NCBI GenBank assembly: GCA_021234155.1
Contig: JAJEKV010000205.1
Span: 541,501-605,500, forward strand
Length of the DNA: 64,000 bases
Origin: Isoetes taiwanensis
Taxonomy: Eukaryota > Streptophyta > Lycopodiopsida > Isoetales > Isoetaceae
Direction: 5' to 3'
The position numbers and the translations under genes were made by a program. The first letter of the stretch is position 1; the number at the start of each line of letters is the position of its first letter. The notes beneath the pieces are model-generated. The model searched no databases and was not told where the DNA came from. It worked only from the letters and a program-made list of their open reading frames with translations. Below, piece by piece: positions 23,808 to 36,175 of the stretch.

Positions 23808-24095
23808 AATTTAAACCTAAATCTCCTTTAGTTCACGAACCCTAAAGTTGGATGCCTCGTTGCTTGCATGCTGTTTATGAAATTAAATTAATTTAATTTT
23901 TTTAAGGAATAAAAACATGCAAGCAAAACCATTGCAAAACCATAGATAAAATGCCATTTAAACATGAGAACCCAGTGTGCACTCTAGATATACTAATTAG
24001 TATGCCTCGTGCAATACGCCCATGAAATCATATGAAAACCATGCTAAAAAGCGTATAAAATCACAAAAAAAAACCCCTGTTATAATGCTACATAT

Positions 24096-24103
24096 TCGTG
24101 CAT
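24096..24103 (+). repeat. 8 bp target-site duplication, right
   Basis: TCGTGCAT, matching 18075-18082, at the exact end of E. Confidence 0.7.
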
Positions 24104-25476
24104 CTATATTGCATGCCTTAGGAACGTCATCCGTACGAAATGCAACTTATACGTAATTTAAGAATCTGTAGTTTATGGATCTGCGTCGTCATACGCCATT
24201 AATCTTCTATCTTCTACAACATAAACATTCTATACCTTGATCACCATTGTCGAAACCTACACTTCTAAAGTGATCTCTCTTTCATATCAACTACATTGTC
24301 CTATATCCAATATCCTTTTAGGTTGGATGGCAATACCTATGCCACATGACAAATCAATCCTTGCCATTATTAAGTATACCTTTCTGGGTCGCTTGACTTC
24401 CAGTGATTCAATGGGATCATAAACACCGTGCTAGCAATTCTCTCGGGCATGGATCCAAAAATAAGAATACCTTACCACTCCTTATTTCCAACGTATAGCA
24501 CTTCTACCTGAGCTCTCATATATATTCCACGTGACTATTCGTGATAAACGGGGTCACTTAGCTAGTCGAGGATTACAAATGGTTTTCCTTCTTTTAACAA
24601 TGTCGTCTTCACATTTCCTACGTACTCATGGGATATTTAATATTCCGCTTAGTCATCACCCTCTAGTCAAACTTCATCTAGCTCAGCTTCCTAGGAGCAG
24701 ACATATGACTGCCCCCACCGTTCTCTATGAAGCTATATCAGCTTCCATATCACCAAATCGATTGCTTTTCCATAGCTCATGCTTCATTCACACCTAAGCT
24801 AAAACCTCAGGGTCTCATTGTTTTATACAATGTACCTTGTTTCCGCAAACTTGCACTTTTATTTTCTAACAGTGCAATTTACTCAAGTCAATCCACGTTA
24901 CAATACCGACTACTCCCAGTTGTTACGCAACCTGTCTCATTTTTTTAAGAGTCTTTCAATATTATTAACATTAATAGCTCACAAATTTTTATATCTATGT
25001 ATGCCTTGCCACCATTAGCTTCATGTTCTCTCATGTTTCACTCTTTATAATTCGCACTATGAGATAGCACGTCCGTATTAAACTATTTTTCATGAACACA
25101 TGCTAACGTTCATGAATCCTCTCAGACTTATGAATTGCACATTAATACACATCACTTTCAACTTTGATCACCTTAAAGATGATAATCTCTTTGCAACTTA
25201 TAATCTCACCACCGGGTTCTTTTGATGGTCTGGGAATTATTTCATTCCCCTAATTCTACGGACTCATCTTTTGCGATCCATATTGGAGTTAAGCATTTTG
25301 CTAATTCCTTCCAAGTTGTTTGAATTCTCAAACTATCTCCTACCCTTCAGTCTTGTGTTGCCTTTCTTAAGGGGAGACCTTTCCTTGTAATATGTGATGG
25401 GTTGCCATGGCATAACCCATCTTTCTTGTAGACTTGTCAAGATGCTGAGGACAACATCATTTTTAAGGGAGGAGAA
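24104..25476 (+). mobile_element. Decayed retroelement interior (G2), right part
   Basis: Pyrimidine-rich sequence with short frames only. Its last 35 bases (GAGGACAACATCAT... then AAGGGAGGAGAA) match the corresponding end of G1 (minus strand just above 5611), identifying the 3' end of a G1-family element and its polypurine tract at about 25465-25476. Confidence 0.6.
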
Positions 25477-26187
25477 TGTGACGTTCCACGTATTTATATG
25501 CCTTTTTAGGTATAAGTGCATGACACGTCATCAGAATAATTAAAATATAGAATTGCCACCTGGCCCAAATTGATTGGGCAAGGCAGAACTGCTAACTTGG
25601 GACATCCAAATTGGGACTTCCACCCCAATTTGCCCCAAAATCGAATTGGGGGACAATGGTGAAGGAGGAGCTGCTGTTCAACCCTGTTCCAGCTAGAGGG
25701 GTGGAGAACCGGAGAGATAATGGGTCTAGCTATGATTCCGGTTAGTACGTAGATAGCTTGAGTTCCTAGTCAGTCATAGGATTAACCCTTATGTGAGTAG
25801 CTGTTTGATTAGGCTTTATCTCATGTTCTGATATTATGCATGGATGGATGTTCTATGATAGTTCTCTTTCTATTCCTCCTGTGTTGTATGGGTAAAAGGG
25901 GTACAAATCTAACAACCATATAGGATTAGGTATGCCTATCTAGAACCCCTTGAACCATTAGATGCGGCCTGTGCACAAGAACCCATTTGGTTGTGGATGC
26001 TATGTTGTGATTCAGCACCAGATAATGGTTATGATGGTGAAACGAGGGTGGGATCTTGTCTAGCATGGCTACAAGATTCCTATAGTGTGCTAGGCTTATA
26101 GTCGGTCACTGAGGGGGCCGAGTATGGGTCTAACACTTCCTGGGTTACAAGATATGGCCTTTGAGTGTCCTTAACTCAAACGGGCAG
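25477..26187 (+). repeat. G1-family LTR, first half, plus orientation
   Basis: Starts TGTGACGTTCC directly after a polypurine tract and aligns with the reverse complement of 5611 down to about 4776. The alignment stops abruptly after CAAACGGGCAG at 26187. The missing second half lies inverted at 27137-27824. Confidence 0.85.
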
Positions 26188-26460
26188 CTCGAAAGAAGAA
26201 CTTGGAGTTGCACTTGTCCGTACTATTAATCTATAGTATGGACACCTGCTCCTCACAACAAGACTTTTGGCTTCATGTGTGCTGTAGTTGGATGTTCTGC
26301 TTGTTTTTGAATAGTTATTGCCTAACCTCTTTCATATGTTCTCTTTTTCCTTTCTTTTATTGTGGCTCCACTATTTATTCCAATGCTTGATCCAATCTTT
26401 TATCACCTTGAGCCTGTGCACGAATACATTCACGTTTCTACTAGCCTACAGTAGTTGAAG

Positions 26461-27136
26461 GGTTTGATAAAATTCCCTAAAATCATCTCCAAATTTCGTA
26501 AGGGTGAGCAAGCTAGTGTGGAATTTGAAGGGAATCTTGTCTCCTCCTTTATGTGTCATAGAGCCTGTCGTTAGAATCTGGGGGAAATGGTCCGAGATGG
26601 CATTGTTGCACTCTCCACTAACCATTATTTAGTCCCAACCATCAAGACACTTGTTAATGGTATAGAATCGATCCAATGGACAAAAGATTCTGTCAACACT
26701 TGATCTTTTGTTGCTCCAAGAGTAGAGGCACGAGGTTGATGGAGCTTGGTAAATAAATTATTGTATGATTTTGTCCCATTCCCCTCATTCACTTTTGGTC
26801 ATATTGACATCTCTCTCCATTGGATTTCTCGTTCAGCAGGATCAGTAGATGCATAAACATTTATGATGCAAAGGGAGGAGTTTTGGATATTGAGGAACTT
26901 CCATCTCCCACTTGGATGGTAGTAGAAGTTTGAGGCTGAGTATCCCTTCCATATAGTGCAACTTCCCCCTTTTGTTCCATCAGCAGGGCTCCAAATGGAG
27001 CCACCATGCATGACACATTCTCCTAAATTTGAAGCCTCAAAGTCTGAGAGTCTGTGTTCTTGTAGCAGCATAATATCTGCCCTCAACTCCTTCATTGCAA
27101 TTAAAGCTCTTTTTCTTTTAAGGGGGCCTTTAATAT
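26461..27136 (-). pseudogene. LINE endonuclease domain, inverted segment
   Basis: The minus strand from 27136 reads NIKGPLKRKRALIAMKELRA, then MLLQEHRL. Further on come LYSWSNKRSS with VDRIF and finally ISDHFP (about 26605-26588). These are the LQE, WSN...DRI and SDH motifs of the APE-like endonuclease at the N-terminus of L1 ORF2, which nicks target DNA. Several stops interrupt it. It abuts an LTR end at 27137 and probably belongs to the same LINE as the RT at 27825-28890. Confidence 0.8.
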
Positions 27137-27824
27137 TGTGACGTTCCCTGAACCTATACGATGTTCCCATCGTACAAATACGGGAAATTCCCCTCCCATG
27201 GCGACTCCATCACCACGGAAAGGCCCTCCGTCTGACTCGGACTACTTGTGATGGCTAAATATCTAGGTGAAGGACACAGAGGTGTCATTTGTCCCATGCC
27301 TTATATGGGAATCCTATGTAGCAGAAGCGTACATACATGTTAGCACCTGGCAACAATACAAATAAATAATATACCACCACAAAGGATGGCCCATCCATCA
27401 TCAATACGAGCAACAATATGATACAAATATACTAAGAAATGCACCATAAATGAGGCTTCTACCTCGGGCTCAGACTCAAGGGGGTCGACTGACGATCAGG
27501 GCCTCCAAATAACAACAGACAAAAGTATAATATGGCGTTTGCTGGCATAGAACAATAGCTATGGTAGTGCATTCTATTCGCCCCTCCTGTGCACACTTTG
27601 CTGATAGGCTGAAACATGCTATGGCGTGATTGTTGTCTTTCAGAGACGCAATCCCATGTAATCACCCTATGAGACTACTCTGAGTTACATCTCCCCGGTC
27701 CAATGAGGCAGGTTAGTGAGGCGTCCCCTCTCCGAGCATAATGGATTCCTGGGTGTGCTAGAGGATACGTGCCGCATCAGCAGCCACGCATCCGTACTCG
27801 ACTTACTCCCCTAAATCCAAAGGC
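27137..27824 (-). repeat. G1-family LTR, second half, inverted
   Basis: Begins TGTGACGTTCCCTGAACC and aligns in the same orientation as the G1 LTR from 4083 to about 4766, stopping after AAAGGC at 27824. It completes the half-LTR at 25477-26187 with a loss of roughly 10 bp, but in opposite orientation. Confidence 0.85.
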
Positions 27825-28890
27825 AGCCAAAAACAGAATGTTGAACAATGGCATTTATCTGTTACAGATGAATCTCAAAATACTATCACTGATCAAAAGC
27901 AGATTCATGATTTCTTCTTCAAATGTTATCAATATCTCTTTGCCAAAAATAGAGTGATGACTCTAGCTTCAAGGAGTTTTTTGAACTGGTTGGATCCAAG
28001 ACAGATCCAATTCAAGACCAAGCTATTTTAGCCTCCAAATGAAGATGAGATTCATGCCATTCTAAGAAGCATAGCCTCGGGTAAGAGCCCTGGCCCAGAT
28101 GGCCTACCTCCCAAATTCTATGAGAGCTTCTGGGATATACTGTGCAAAGACTTGGTACTCTTCTTACAGGGAGCTTGGGATGCTGAAAGGATCCATCTTG
28201 CCATAAATATTGGGCTAATTGCTCTGGTCCCAGAAGTGGACCTACCAACCAAGTTTTCAGACTGGAGGCCTATCTCACTTACAAATTGCACGTATAAGAT
28301 TTTAGCCAAGATTTTGGCTAATAGAATTAAAGGAATCCTTCAGAAGATAATCAATCCTGTCCAATCTGCTTTCCTCCCAACTAGAACAATTTTAGACAGG
28401 GCACATGAAGGACTTCATTGGAGAAGACACACAAAATAGAATTGCATGTTGTTGAAGCTAGACTTCAAACGGGCCTTTGAGGTATGAGACAAGGCTGCCC
28501 CTTGGCACCCTACCTATTCTTAAGTGTGGATGAGCTGGTCACTAAAGCCACCTCCACTCTGCAAGAAAGGGGTCTCATTCATTGTCTCACTCTCCTGACA
28601 ATGCTGGAGTTTTTTCAATAATGCAATATGCAGATGACACATTTATCTTTCTCAAAGATGATGGGATCAACATCAACAATTTCAGCTCTACCATGGAGCT
28701 CTTTGGCAGAGCATCTGGTGTCCAGCTAAACAGGGACAAATGTATAATCGTATTGGATTCCACCAGATCAGAGATAAATGGGATCAAAGTATCTGGACAC
28801 AACATAGGCACCAGGCTTCTAGGGCTTCCATTAGCTTTAAACATGAGCCTGCATGGATTTTCATATATGCGATGCAATAGATGTAAATAG
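27825..28890 (+). pseudogene. LINE reverse transcriptase fragment with internal deletion
   Basis: The plus strand shows GKSPGPDGLPPKFYESFW, a block ending FSDWRPISLTN, KILANRIKGIL, QSAFLPTRTILD, then LLKLDFKRAFE. It jumps at about 28482 to MRQGCPLAPY and later QYADDTFIFLK. The segment between LDFKRAF and RQGCPLAP is deleted, together with stops and frameshifts. It is an L1-type RT related to, but distinct from, the copy at 11.7 kb. After 28890 the LINE text ends. Confidence 0.85.
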
Positions 28891-29465
28891 GCTCACTATC
28901 ATGCATTCATCGTCTGCAAACTCCAAATTCTAGAGATGTAATTCAAACATTAAATATCTCAAACAAAACCATTATAGCAAAATATGGATAACTAAAGCAC
29001 CCACAAGATAAATCCTTATTAAGCCCATACAAACCAACATACATTTTCACAAGGAATTCAAAATAAGTAAAAAACAAACTATAATTTTCAAAGAATTTGA
29101 AATGTAGACATGCTAAATGCAAAGCACCACCATACAAGCCCATCAAAATTAGTGAATAATATATTATCAGTGAATGAACTATAGTTATGTGAAGTTACCA
29201 ACATTGGCGGGCTCAGAAATAAATTCTCATTCTCGGAAAGCCCAATTGCAACTATGGAATTATATTAATAGATCACTTTTTCAATCGTCATAGGCTTATT
29301 CGCCTTACAATCATGTACAAAAGACACCGTGGCAATAGGACCGCAATGGCTCAAGGCCTATTGGAAGGAAAAGAGAGCTCAGTGGCTAGCCACATGGAAT
29401 GTCCAGGAGCACAGATTGATACAGGTGGGACATAGAGGCCGATCGCGACAGCCTGAGGTACTACC
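28891..29465. other. Unassigned stretch
   Basis: AT-rich sequence without a supported frame or repeat. Confidence 0.5.
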
Positions 29466-30123
29466 TTGACACTTGTTTCCTCGACAAGCTTTGGGACCCG
29501 CAGGGCCCTGGAGCAGGTCAAAAAAGCACATTACAAGCAACACATAAACCCCACACTAGACCATGACCCACAATACTACCTGCGTTCACATATGCTCATG
29601 AAAAAGCACAGGCTCATTGCCTCCATTCGCGCAAGTGCCCACCGTCACCGAATTGAGACAAGCAAGTGGATTGGAGAGCCATGTCAGGACAGGCTTTGTC
29701 AATGCTATCAGATGGGAGCCATTGAGGGTGAATAAGCTGCCTAGCATGTGATAAAATCTGGGCACCCTATGCTCTCTTGGTCCGGGCGTTCACATCTGCT
29801 CATAAAAAGCGCAAGCTCATTGCTTCCATTTGCACAGGTGCCCACCATCTCCAAATTGATATATGTAGGTGGATTGGAGAGCCATGCCAGGACATGCTTT
29901 ATCAGTGCTGCCAGATGGGAGCAATTGAGGATGAACACACTTTTCAGAGATGTTTGGAATATGATCAGATCTGGGCACGCTACACTCTCTTGGTCAGGCC
30001 CGACGAGCCGCTATACATGATACTAAGCACGGCTTTGGTGCGATCATTAGGCATGCATTCAGGAGATAATGGATCTGAGGACTCAGACATGCACCTGGAC
30101 AACCACATGATGAGCAAAAAATA
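29466..30123 (+). pseudogene. RT-associated C-terminal Cys motif, tandemly duplicated
   Basis: Frames 29466-29735 and 29777-30124 each encode a variant of LIASI..[SG]AH....E/D....WIGEPCQD followed by LCQCYQMGAIEGE or LYQCCQMGAIEDEHTFQRC. The pattern C..C...[GV].[IV]EDE..F..C..Y...R resembles the zinc-like tail found after RT in some non-LTR retrotransposons. The matching DNA repeats with a period of about 213 bp (ATCTGGGCAC at 29756 and 29969) at perhaps 80% identity. The first copy ends in a stop, so the tandem is not one intact protein. Family assignment is from motif memory only. Confidence 0.4.
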
Positions 30124-30129
30124 ATTGAT

Positions 30130-31260
30130 CATGTATAGCTTGTCAGCAGTCTTTGCTGCCACGGTTTTTTCTTCAAAAACCCTTCGGGGCTGGGGTTTTT
30201 AAATTCGGGCAGTAATACGCTTGCCGTGCTCTTATATTGGGTCCCATAGGCCGATTGGTCTTCGTGGACGATAAAAAACATTCAATTATATTCGATCCAA
30301 TTCTTATCTTCATTTAAACAATAACTTCCCTCCCTCTATCAACTCTACAAACAACCCAACTCATTCCCCAAGCCTGCCATGCTGTTAGTTTTTCTTTTTT
30401 CATTTATTTTTTATTTTTATTATTTTTTATTTTTATTAGCACGTTTGCACAAACGAGGGTGGAGACTTTGGAGCGATTTGAAGGCATCCACGTTGCAGAC
30501 AGCTGGGATTATTGTGCACGTGGTAAGCGTTATAGTCGTTAGATTTGATCTAAGGTGGAGAAAAATGATGGAAATTCCAGCGTGTCCATGGGGAGCGTAG
30601 CGTTGGAAGTTATGTCCGGGCTTTCAGAATTCGATTTGGGATTACGGCATTACTGGCAAGTTCTAACCTTTGAGGGATTTTTGGGATTACGGCATTACTG
30701 GAATTGGAATTGGCATTACGGCCAATTGAATTGTAATTTTAATTATATACCTGAATTATGGGAATTCTTGGTGTTTGCATCCTTGTCCATTCTGGTTTCT
30801 TGTTCCGAAGTTATCTTGTTCCAAAGGTAAAATCTAGGTCACTTGCTCTATTTTTCCAAAAGATAAGCTCTTTTGCATTGGCGTTGTGAGCAATGGTTTC
30901 CAATCGATCTCATTTTTTACGACCTATTCATGTTTCTTCCCATTTCTTTTTAGGGCAAAATGCAAAGCTGGCTTGGGCATTTCACTTACTTCGTTGGCTC
31001 TTTTGCAAAAGGTAAACTCTATGGCTTTGACCTTGGTGAGCAAGCATCGATTGTATCTACTAGGCTTTTTTCTACACAAGTATCTCATTTTGTTTCCATC
31101 GATTTTGGTTTTTGCATCGACCAACATTTCCTCTAGGCAAGCTGTTTCTGTTTTTTCCCTTTGCATTTCCTTGTTTTGATGGCTCTTGCCCATATAGTAT
31201 ATTCCTACTAGTTCATCTAATGAAGCAGTACCTTCTGTTGCATAGTCTAATAGTTGTCCA
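30130..31260. other. Unassigned stretch upstream of the UTP21 relic
   Basis: Contains a T-rich run near 30390-30440 and short frames. The N-terminal WD repeats of UTP21 would be expected here if the gene were complete, but I could not read them. Confidence 0.4.
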
Positions 31261-31261
31261 T

Positions 31262-33753
31262 AACAACTGGATGTTTTTTGTGCTAGTGCCAAAAGAGAGC
31301 CGCCTCTACTGCCTCCAATTGGTCTGAGGTAGTTTACTAAAAGTATAGTACAAGCAGTAGCATTCCGAACTCTAACTTTGGTATAAGCCAAGTTTTGTCT
31401 TCCAGTCTATAGTAATGAGTTGACGAATAACTGTTTAAGTTGTATTGCTCAGGACCAACAAAGCAGGGAGCTTTCTCAAGGACATGTATCGAAGCGAGCG
31501 AAAAAATTGAAACTAAAGGTGCAATGATGTTTTTGTCTATGAGCATCTTAATATCTTATAATAAGTTTTACTAGTGTGTTTTTGGTTTGTTGATTGATCT
31601 ATTTGTTTGATCTTATAGACCATAGAGATTAATCAGTTGTTTTTCTCCTTTTTATATTGCATGTATGGTTGCAGGATGAAGATGTCAAGTTGGCTCCGGT
31701 GGTTGCCTTTGATGGAGGTAATTCTTTTCTTAAACCTTTCAAGGGTATTAGTTTTGTACACTAAGATGAGCTCGATGCTTTTTCTCTACCGTCGTCCGAA
31801 TGTTCTTTGTAAGTCCCATAACCGAGATACATGAGCGTGGATCGGTGCAATATTGTGACTTGCCACGTTGATGATTTTCTTTGCATACACATGGCTTTTA
31901 CAGAACTTTGTGATTGGAGAGCACATTTTAAGACCTTATCCCGACGATCCAAGCTCAGAAGGTGTGTTACGCATGGAAATATGTTCACATTATTACAATG
32001 CAGTCTATAATGTTGTGCTTGTTTATGTGCTTGTGCAATTAGCACATGTGGTAACTTTGTTGTCTTAGGAAATGAAGCAGGTTGGATAGAGCAGTTCAAT
32101 ATACTGAACCGGAATAAACAGGGTACATACACAAACTTTTCAATCAAACCTTTGGGACGCATGTGGTGCGTGGTTGGTCTTGCAGTTGATGCAACGAACA
32201 TGACACTTATCAATTAGTGGATATGATGGTCTTGTAAAAGTAATTCAATATCCCTATTCCTAGGAATTTTAAGTCCGGTTTCTTGTGCAATACCATGTGT
32301 AATATGAGAGAAAAGAACCACAGATTAGGGGTCTCATGTTGATTTATGAATATATGGTTATAATGGGCTAATCTTTTTCATAGTTTTAAAATTTCTCAGT
32401 GCGGGACTTTAAGAAGCGTGAGTTGAAAGCTTCTTTCTCTGCAGAGGTCATCTATATACAAAATGAGCTATAGTTAAGTAGCAATGGTACGCTTTATCTC
32501 TCGAATATCATTTGCATATATAAGGAATATGTTATGTCGATTCTTATGTGTGCGCTTCTTGGGACTTGTTGCGCAGACTTGGATGAATTTGTTATTTGCT
32601 TATATGACGCGTCGTTGCCCGGAGAGTTGTGCGGAAATTTCAAGGACATACGGTATTGGTTTGTATTGGTGTGGTGTATTGGTTTGTTGCGGGGCAAATC
32701 AGCCTGATGTATTCCATTGTGGTGGATTATGGATCGTTGGTAGTGGCAAGACAATCATGGATGTCTCTATGCCAACTTTGTCGACAAATTCTGGCGATAC
32801 ACATTTAGAACCCGAAAGTATACGGTTGTCCTTGGCGCAAAGGGCGAGAGGACAATAGATGCGTGATGAATGGTCCCGAGATTATGAGCAAGGACCAGAT
32901 AACCCCCGAGCTTGTAACCTTAGCGTTATTACCTAAGGCACAATTGCGGGGCTTTATCCATCTAGATACAATCAAGGTCGTCTTTGCCACATAACAATTG
33001 CACGCATTATAATTTTGATTTTTATGCTTGACATTTGGGGTTTTATGTTTCGCTTCAAGGTAAGGAACAAGCCAATTGCTCCACCAAAGAAGCGGAAAAG
33101 GTACCTTTTTCTTGCCTACTCGCCTTCGTTGTCGGGGGTACCCACATTTTTGCGACTTGGATAGGGAAGATGGAGATGTTAAGCAAGAAAAGAAAACATC
33201 TTTCCTTGGTGGTAAGCTTGATCAAGGGGGATTGAGGTCTCCTTTCATGCAGCTCCTTTACAAATGTAGTGATGAGGGTGATTGTAAGTATCCTTATGCT
33301 CTTTATTAGTTTGTGGTGTTCTTCTCCTGTTTGCCAGTGCTTTTAATCTCTTTGTAATTGCGGACTCGGAATTCATAGATTATGTGAAAAGCATGTCTCC
33401 ATCTTCCCGAATCTTGAAATGCGCATTATCCAAATTGTTGATGACAATCTTGCAGTTGATATGCAAGTACAAGAGATAGGGATGACATTAGATTTTCTTG
33501 TAAAGGAGATGGCTTCTAACAGAAATCTTGAGTTACTTCAAGCATTGGCTCAACTTATTTTGAAGGTAGAATTTGCTATTGTCAAATTATAATTGTGTAG
33601 GAGAAAATGTTAAAGAACACTTTGATTATTTATCCACAGATCCATGGTGAAAGCATTTCTAATCAGCCTTATTTGAGGACAAAAGCTGGGAGATTGTATG
33701 ATCAACAAGTACCGGAGTTGGCGAGACCCGGACTTTGCATTCCAAAATATCAG
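31262..33753 (+). pseudogene. UTP21/WDR36 pseudogene, intron-containing, 5' truncated
   Basis: UTP21 (WDR36) is a WD-repeat subunit of the U3 small-subunit processome needed for 18S rRNA maturation in the nucleolus. Exon-like pieces read in order: QDQQSRELSQGHVSKRAKKL (31444-31518), DEDVKLAPVVAFD (31675-31717), LLQNFVIGEHILRPYPDD (about 31822-31961), GWIEQFN then VVGLAVDATN (32069-32239), DFKKRELKASF (32400-32450), ARRVVRKFQGHT (about 32613-32648), ITPELVTLALLPKAQ (32897-32976), NKPIAPPKK (33060-33283), EMRIIQIVDDN and NLELLQALAQLILK (33379-33565), KIHGES onward (33640-33753). Most junctions keep GT and AG. Single-base frameshifts occur in at least four exons and one WD segment is missing, so I call it an unprocessed pseudogene. 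Confidence 0.8.
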
Positions 33754-36175
33754 GTGTATGGTTGGATTTTTAAGTAATTCACTTTGCTAAGTTAATACAC
33801 AAGGTTCTTTGTACATGTTCATGCTCATGGTGGACGAGGAGAGGCCGTATTTAATTGGCCTAACAACGTTTTCAGATTGTCTCATCTCAGACCATTAAGA
33901 TGAGCTACATCCACCTCTGGTACCTTGAAGAAATATCTCAAATGCTACCAAGTTGTACAACTATTTTCAAATGGGGTTGCATTTTCCCAAAGGATCCACG
34001 AAGCATAATTCATGAATCATGCAACTAACAACAACTATGGTGAGTCCAGCAAAGGCTTGAATTTGAAAAGGATTTGTTTGGAGGATGGATCGCTTATTGA
34101 GCAAAGACAGATGGTACATGGTACATTTAGCAAAGAGCTTTACCTACATGTGTAGCAGTTGTTTGAGTATACAGAACATGATTACTATGTGGCTAGCCTG
34201 GTATAGATATATAGCAACCTTGTGTTGTAATCTTAAACATAAAGTCTACTTTTCGCCATGAAGAGCTCACGGGAATTTATGTCATTTGCCCTCTATAGCA
34301 CTAATGCCCGTGGGGAAAGGCTTGAGGCCATGATCAAAGAAAAGGCTTTTATCAACACATTTGAATATTTTGTAATGATGTTGCAATTCCCACACCGTAT
34401 TGATAGAGATAAGATCTTGGGAGCAAAGATTTAAGAGAAATGTTATGACGAAGCGGAGAGTCGTTTAATAAAACTCACTTGCTCACATGTAATGTTCGGG
34501 GCAAAGTGGTTATTTTGTCCAATTATGGATGCAAGATTCTTCACAAGAATTTTCCTGAAATCCATGCTTGTTACCGCTGCCTTAACCCAAGTTAGGTTAG
34601 ACTTTTCTTTGAATCATTACATTAGAAAATATAGCCAAAATAGGCGATTTTATCTTCTTTGGGACGGCTTGCCGTGCCTTCACCGTAATTAATATTAAAT
34701 TATTAAATTGCAAAGCTTATCATGCTTTTATGATGCCTTTTTAGTTTGGATATGCATAGGGGTTTCTTTAAATACAACAATTCTAGAGTGCTCTTTAAGA
34801 TGGGCCATGTACAAGTGTATTTGGCAAAAGACTTTAAATTTACAAGAAATTTATCGCGGCGGCTCTAAAAACTTTAAATTTACAAGAAATTTATCGTGGT
34901 TCTCTTTCTAGTTATGCCTAACATAAGTATGGATCTTCGAAATCCATTCCAATTTGAGTGATTGCAAACATTAACTAGACACTTTTAAATTAATTGTTCC
35001 TAATGTTAGCTAATGTTTTATATGCTAGTTGTTGGGGGCACGAGTTTAGGAGTATGTTGTGCAAGACCATAAGTTGTCTCACCTAGACATAGGTCAAAAT
35101 ATAATGGCATCAAAAAGTTGTATAACAAATTTATAAGTTCAATATATTAGCACCTAATATGCTCTTAGAATTTTTCTTAGAACTTGTCGGAGTGGCTTGG
35201 TCCTAAATCGAAGTTATCAGAGCTGCTACTCATTCAATAAAGAGGGGAATCAACTTCGTCGACGATAACCTAATTATTGATCTATCTAGAAATAAAGCCA
35301 TTCATGGAGGTAATGTCCAAGGCACTCAAGTTCATGTTTCTATGGATCACTATCAAAGTGAACAGAATCCACAGCATGCGAATGCTGCAGAGCAAGGGGG
35401 CATTAACATCTAACAATGTATTGAGTTAGAAATTTGGTTGTGAAATTGCAATGGCTAATGAAATCTATGTTGCATTGCTATGCCTTTAGTATATTCTTAA
35501 AACAATGAGGCTCATGCATATGTCCTTAAGTATTTCCAAAGCCTGAACCTAAATAATAATGCCTCTTCTTGTGATCACTTTTCAAATCCTTCTATCCATT
35601 TTGATGAATCTGGCAGATGATTCACATTTATGGGAGCGTACTATTGTGATAATGTTGAGCATAAAAATGTTGTTCATGATAAGCATCACGCACAAGCATC
35701 TGCTAGGCTATCTAAAGATTGAAGTAGGTTCTGCTTGCAAAATAGAAATGGAAAGAAAAAAAATTAACTTTTTGAAGGCTGCTAAGCTTCGTGCTTTATC
35801 AATTTTAATTCCTTCCACTGCTAAGAAATTGAGCAACCACAATTTTTCCTCAACATAGATGCCACTGTGCAAGCAACTATACCAGTTTCGGCATCAAGCA
35901 ACCCCAAACCAGCTGCTGTATCTCGAAATTCTTCGCCTCCTATCTAGGACTTGCAGGAGAAGCTTCCTTAACTCCACGCGTTTTTAATCAAGGATTTCGC
36001 TAAGATAGCCCTCTAGGAAAAGAAAAGCCAAAGCCGAGGTCCGTGGTCTTGGCGGTCGGTAGAAGAAAACGAAATTTGGGCTTGAGAATTTTTTGTGTCT
36101 TTAAGCCAGAAAGTGATAAACTCTCTGAATCAAATAAATTTGAACCACCGTATAATAACAAACAGAATCGGTAGG
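33754..36175. other. Unassigned stretch downstream of the UTP21 relic
   Basis: No motif recognised. A 56-codon frame starting at 34259 (MKSSREFMSFALYSTNARGE) looks codon-like but has no known domain. A direct repeat of about 29 bp (ACTTTAAATTTACAAGAAAT...) lies at 34829-34857 and 34869-34897. Confidence 0.4.

Larger units (their letters stand above)
21131..24092 (+). repeat. E unit R2
   Basis: Second unit, in the same orientation as R1. The parts at 21131-22430 and 23340-24092 match R1 almost exactly, but 22440-23300 differs from 19480-20340 by many one- to four-base indels. It ends abruptly at 24095 with the right 8 bp repeat. Confidence 0.85.
18083..24095 (+). mobile_element. Block E: 6.0 kb composite insertion of two tandem units
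   Basis: Between two TCGTGCAT copies lie an outer inverted arm (to 18152) and two direct units, R1 (18153-21130) and R2 (21131-24092). Offsets between matching words are 2978 bp near the unit start and 2957 bp after the TTCG hairpin that R2 has lost. The ends are not inverted repeats of each other: the left starts ATTCACACAA and the right ends ATGCTACATAT. No transposase, RT or helicase frame was found. An 8 bp duplication is usual for hAT elements, but their terminal motif is absent. Class unknown. Confidence 0.7.

Noticed and set aside
18083-24095. LTR retrotransposon with the E heads as LTRs
   Set aside because: The heads lack TG...CA ends, PBS and PPT; the tails are duplicated too, so the layout is tandem units, not LTR-interior-LTR.
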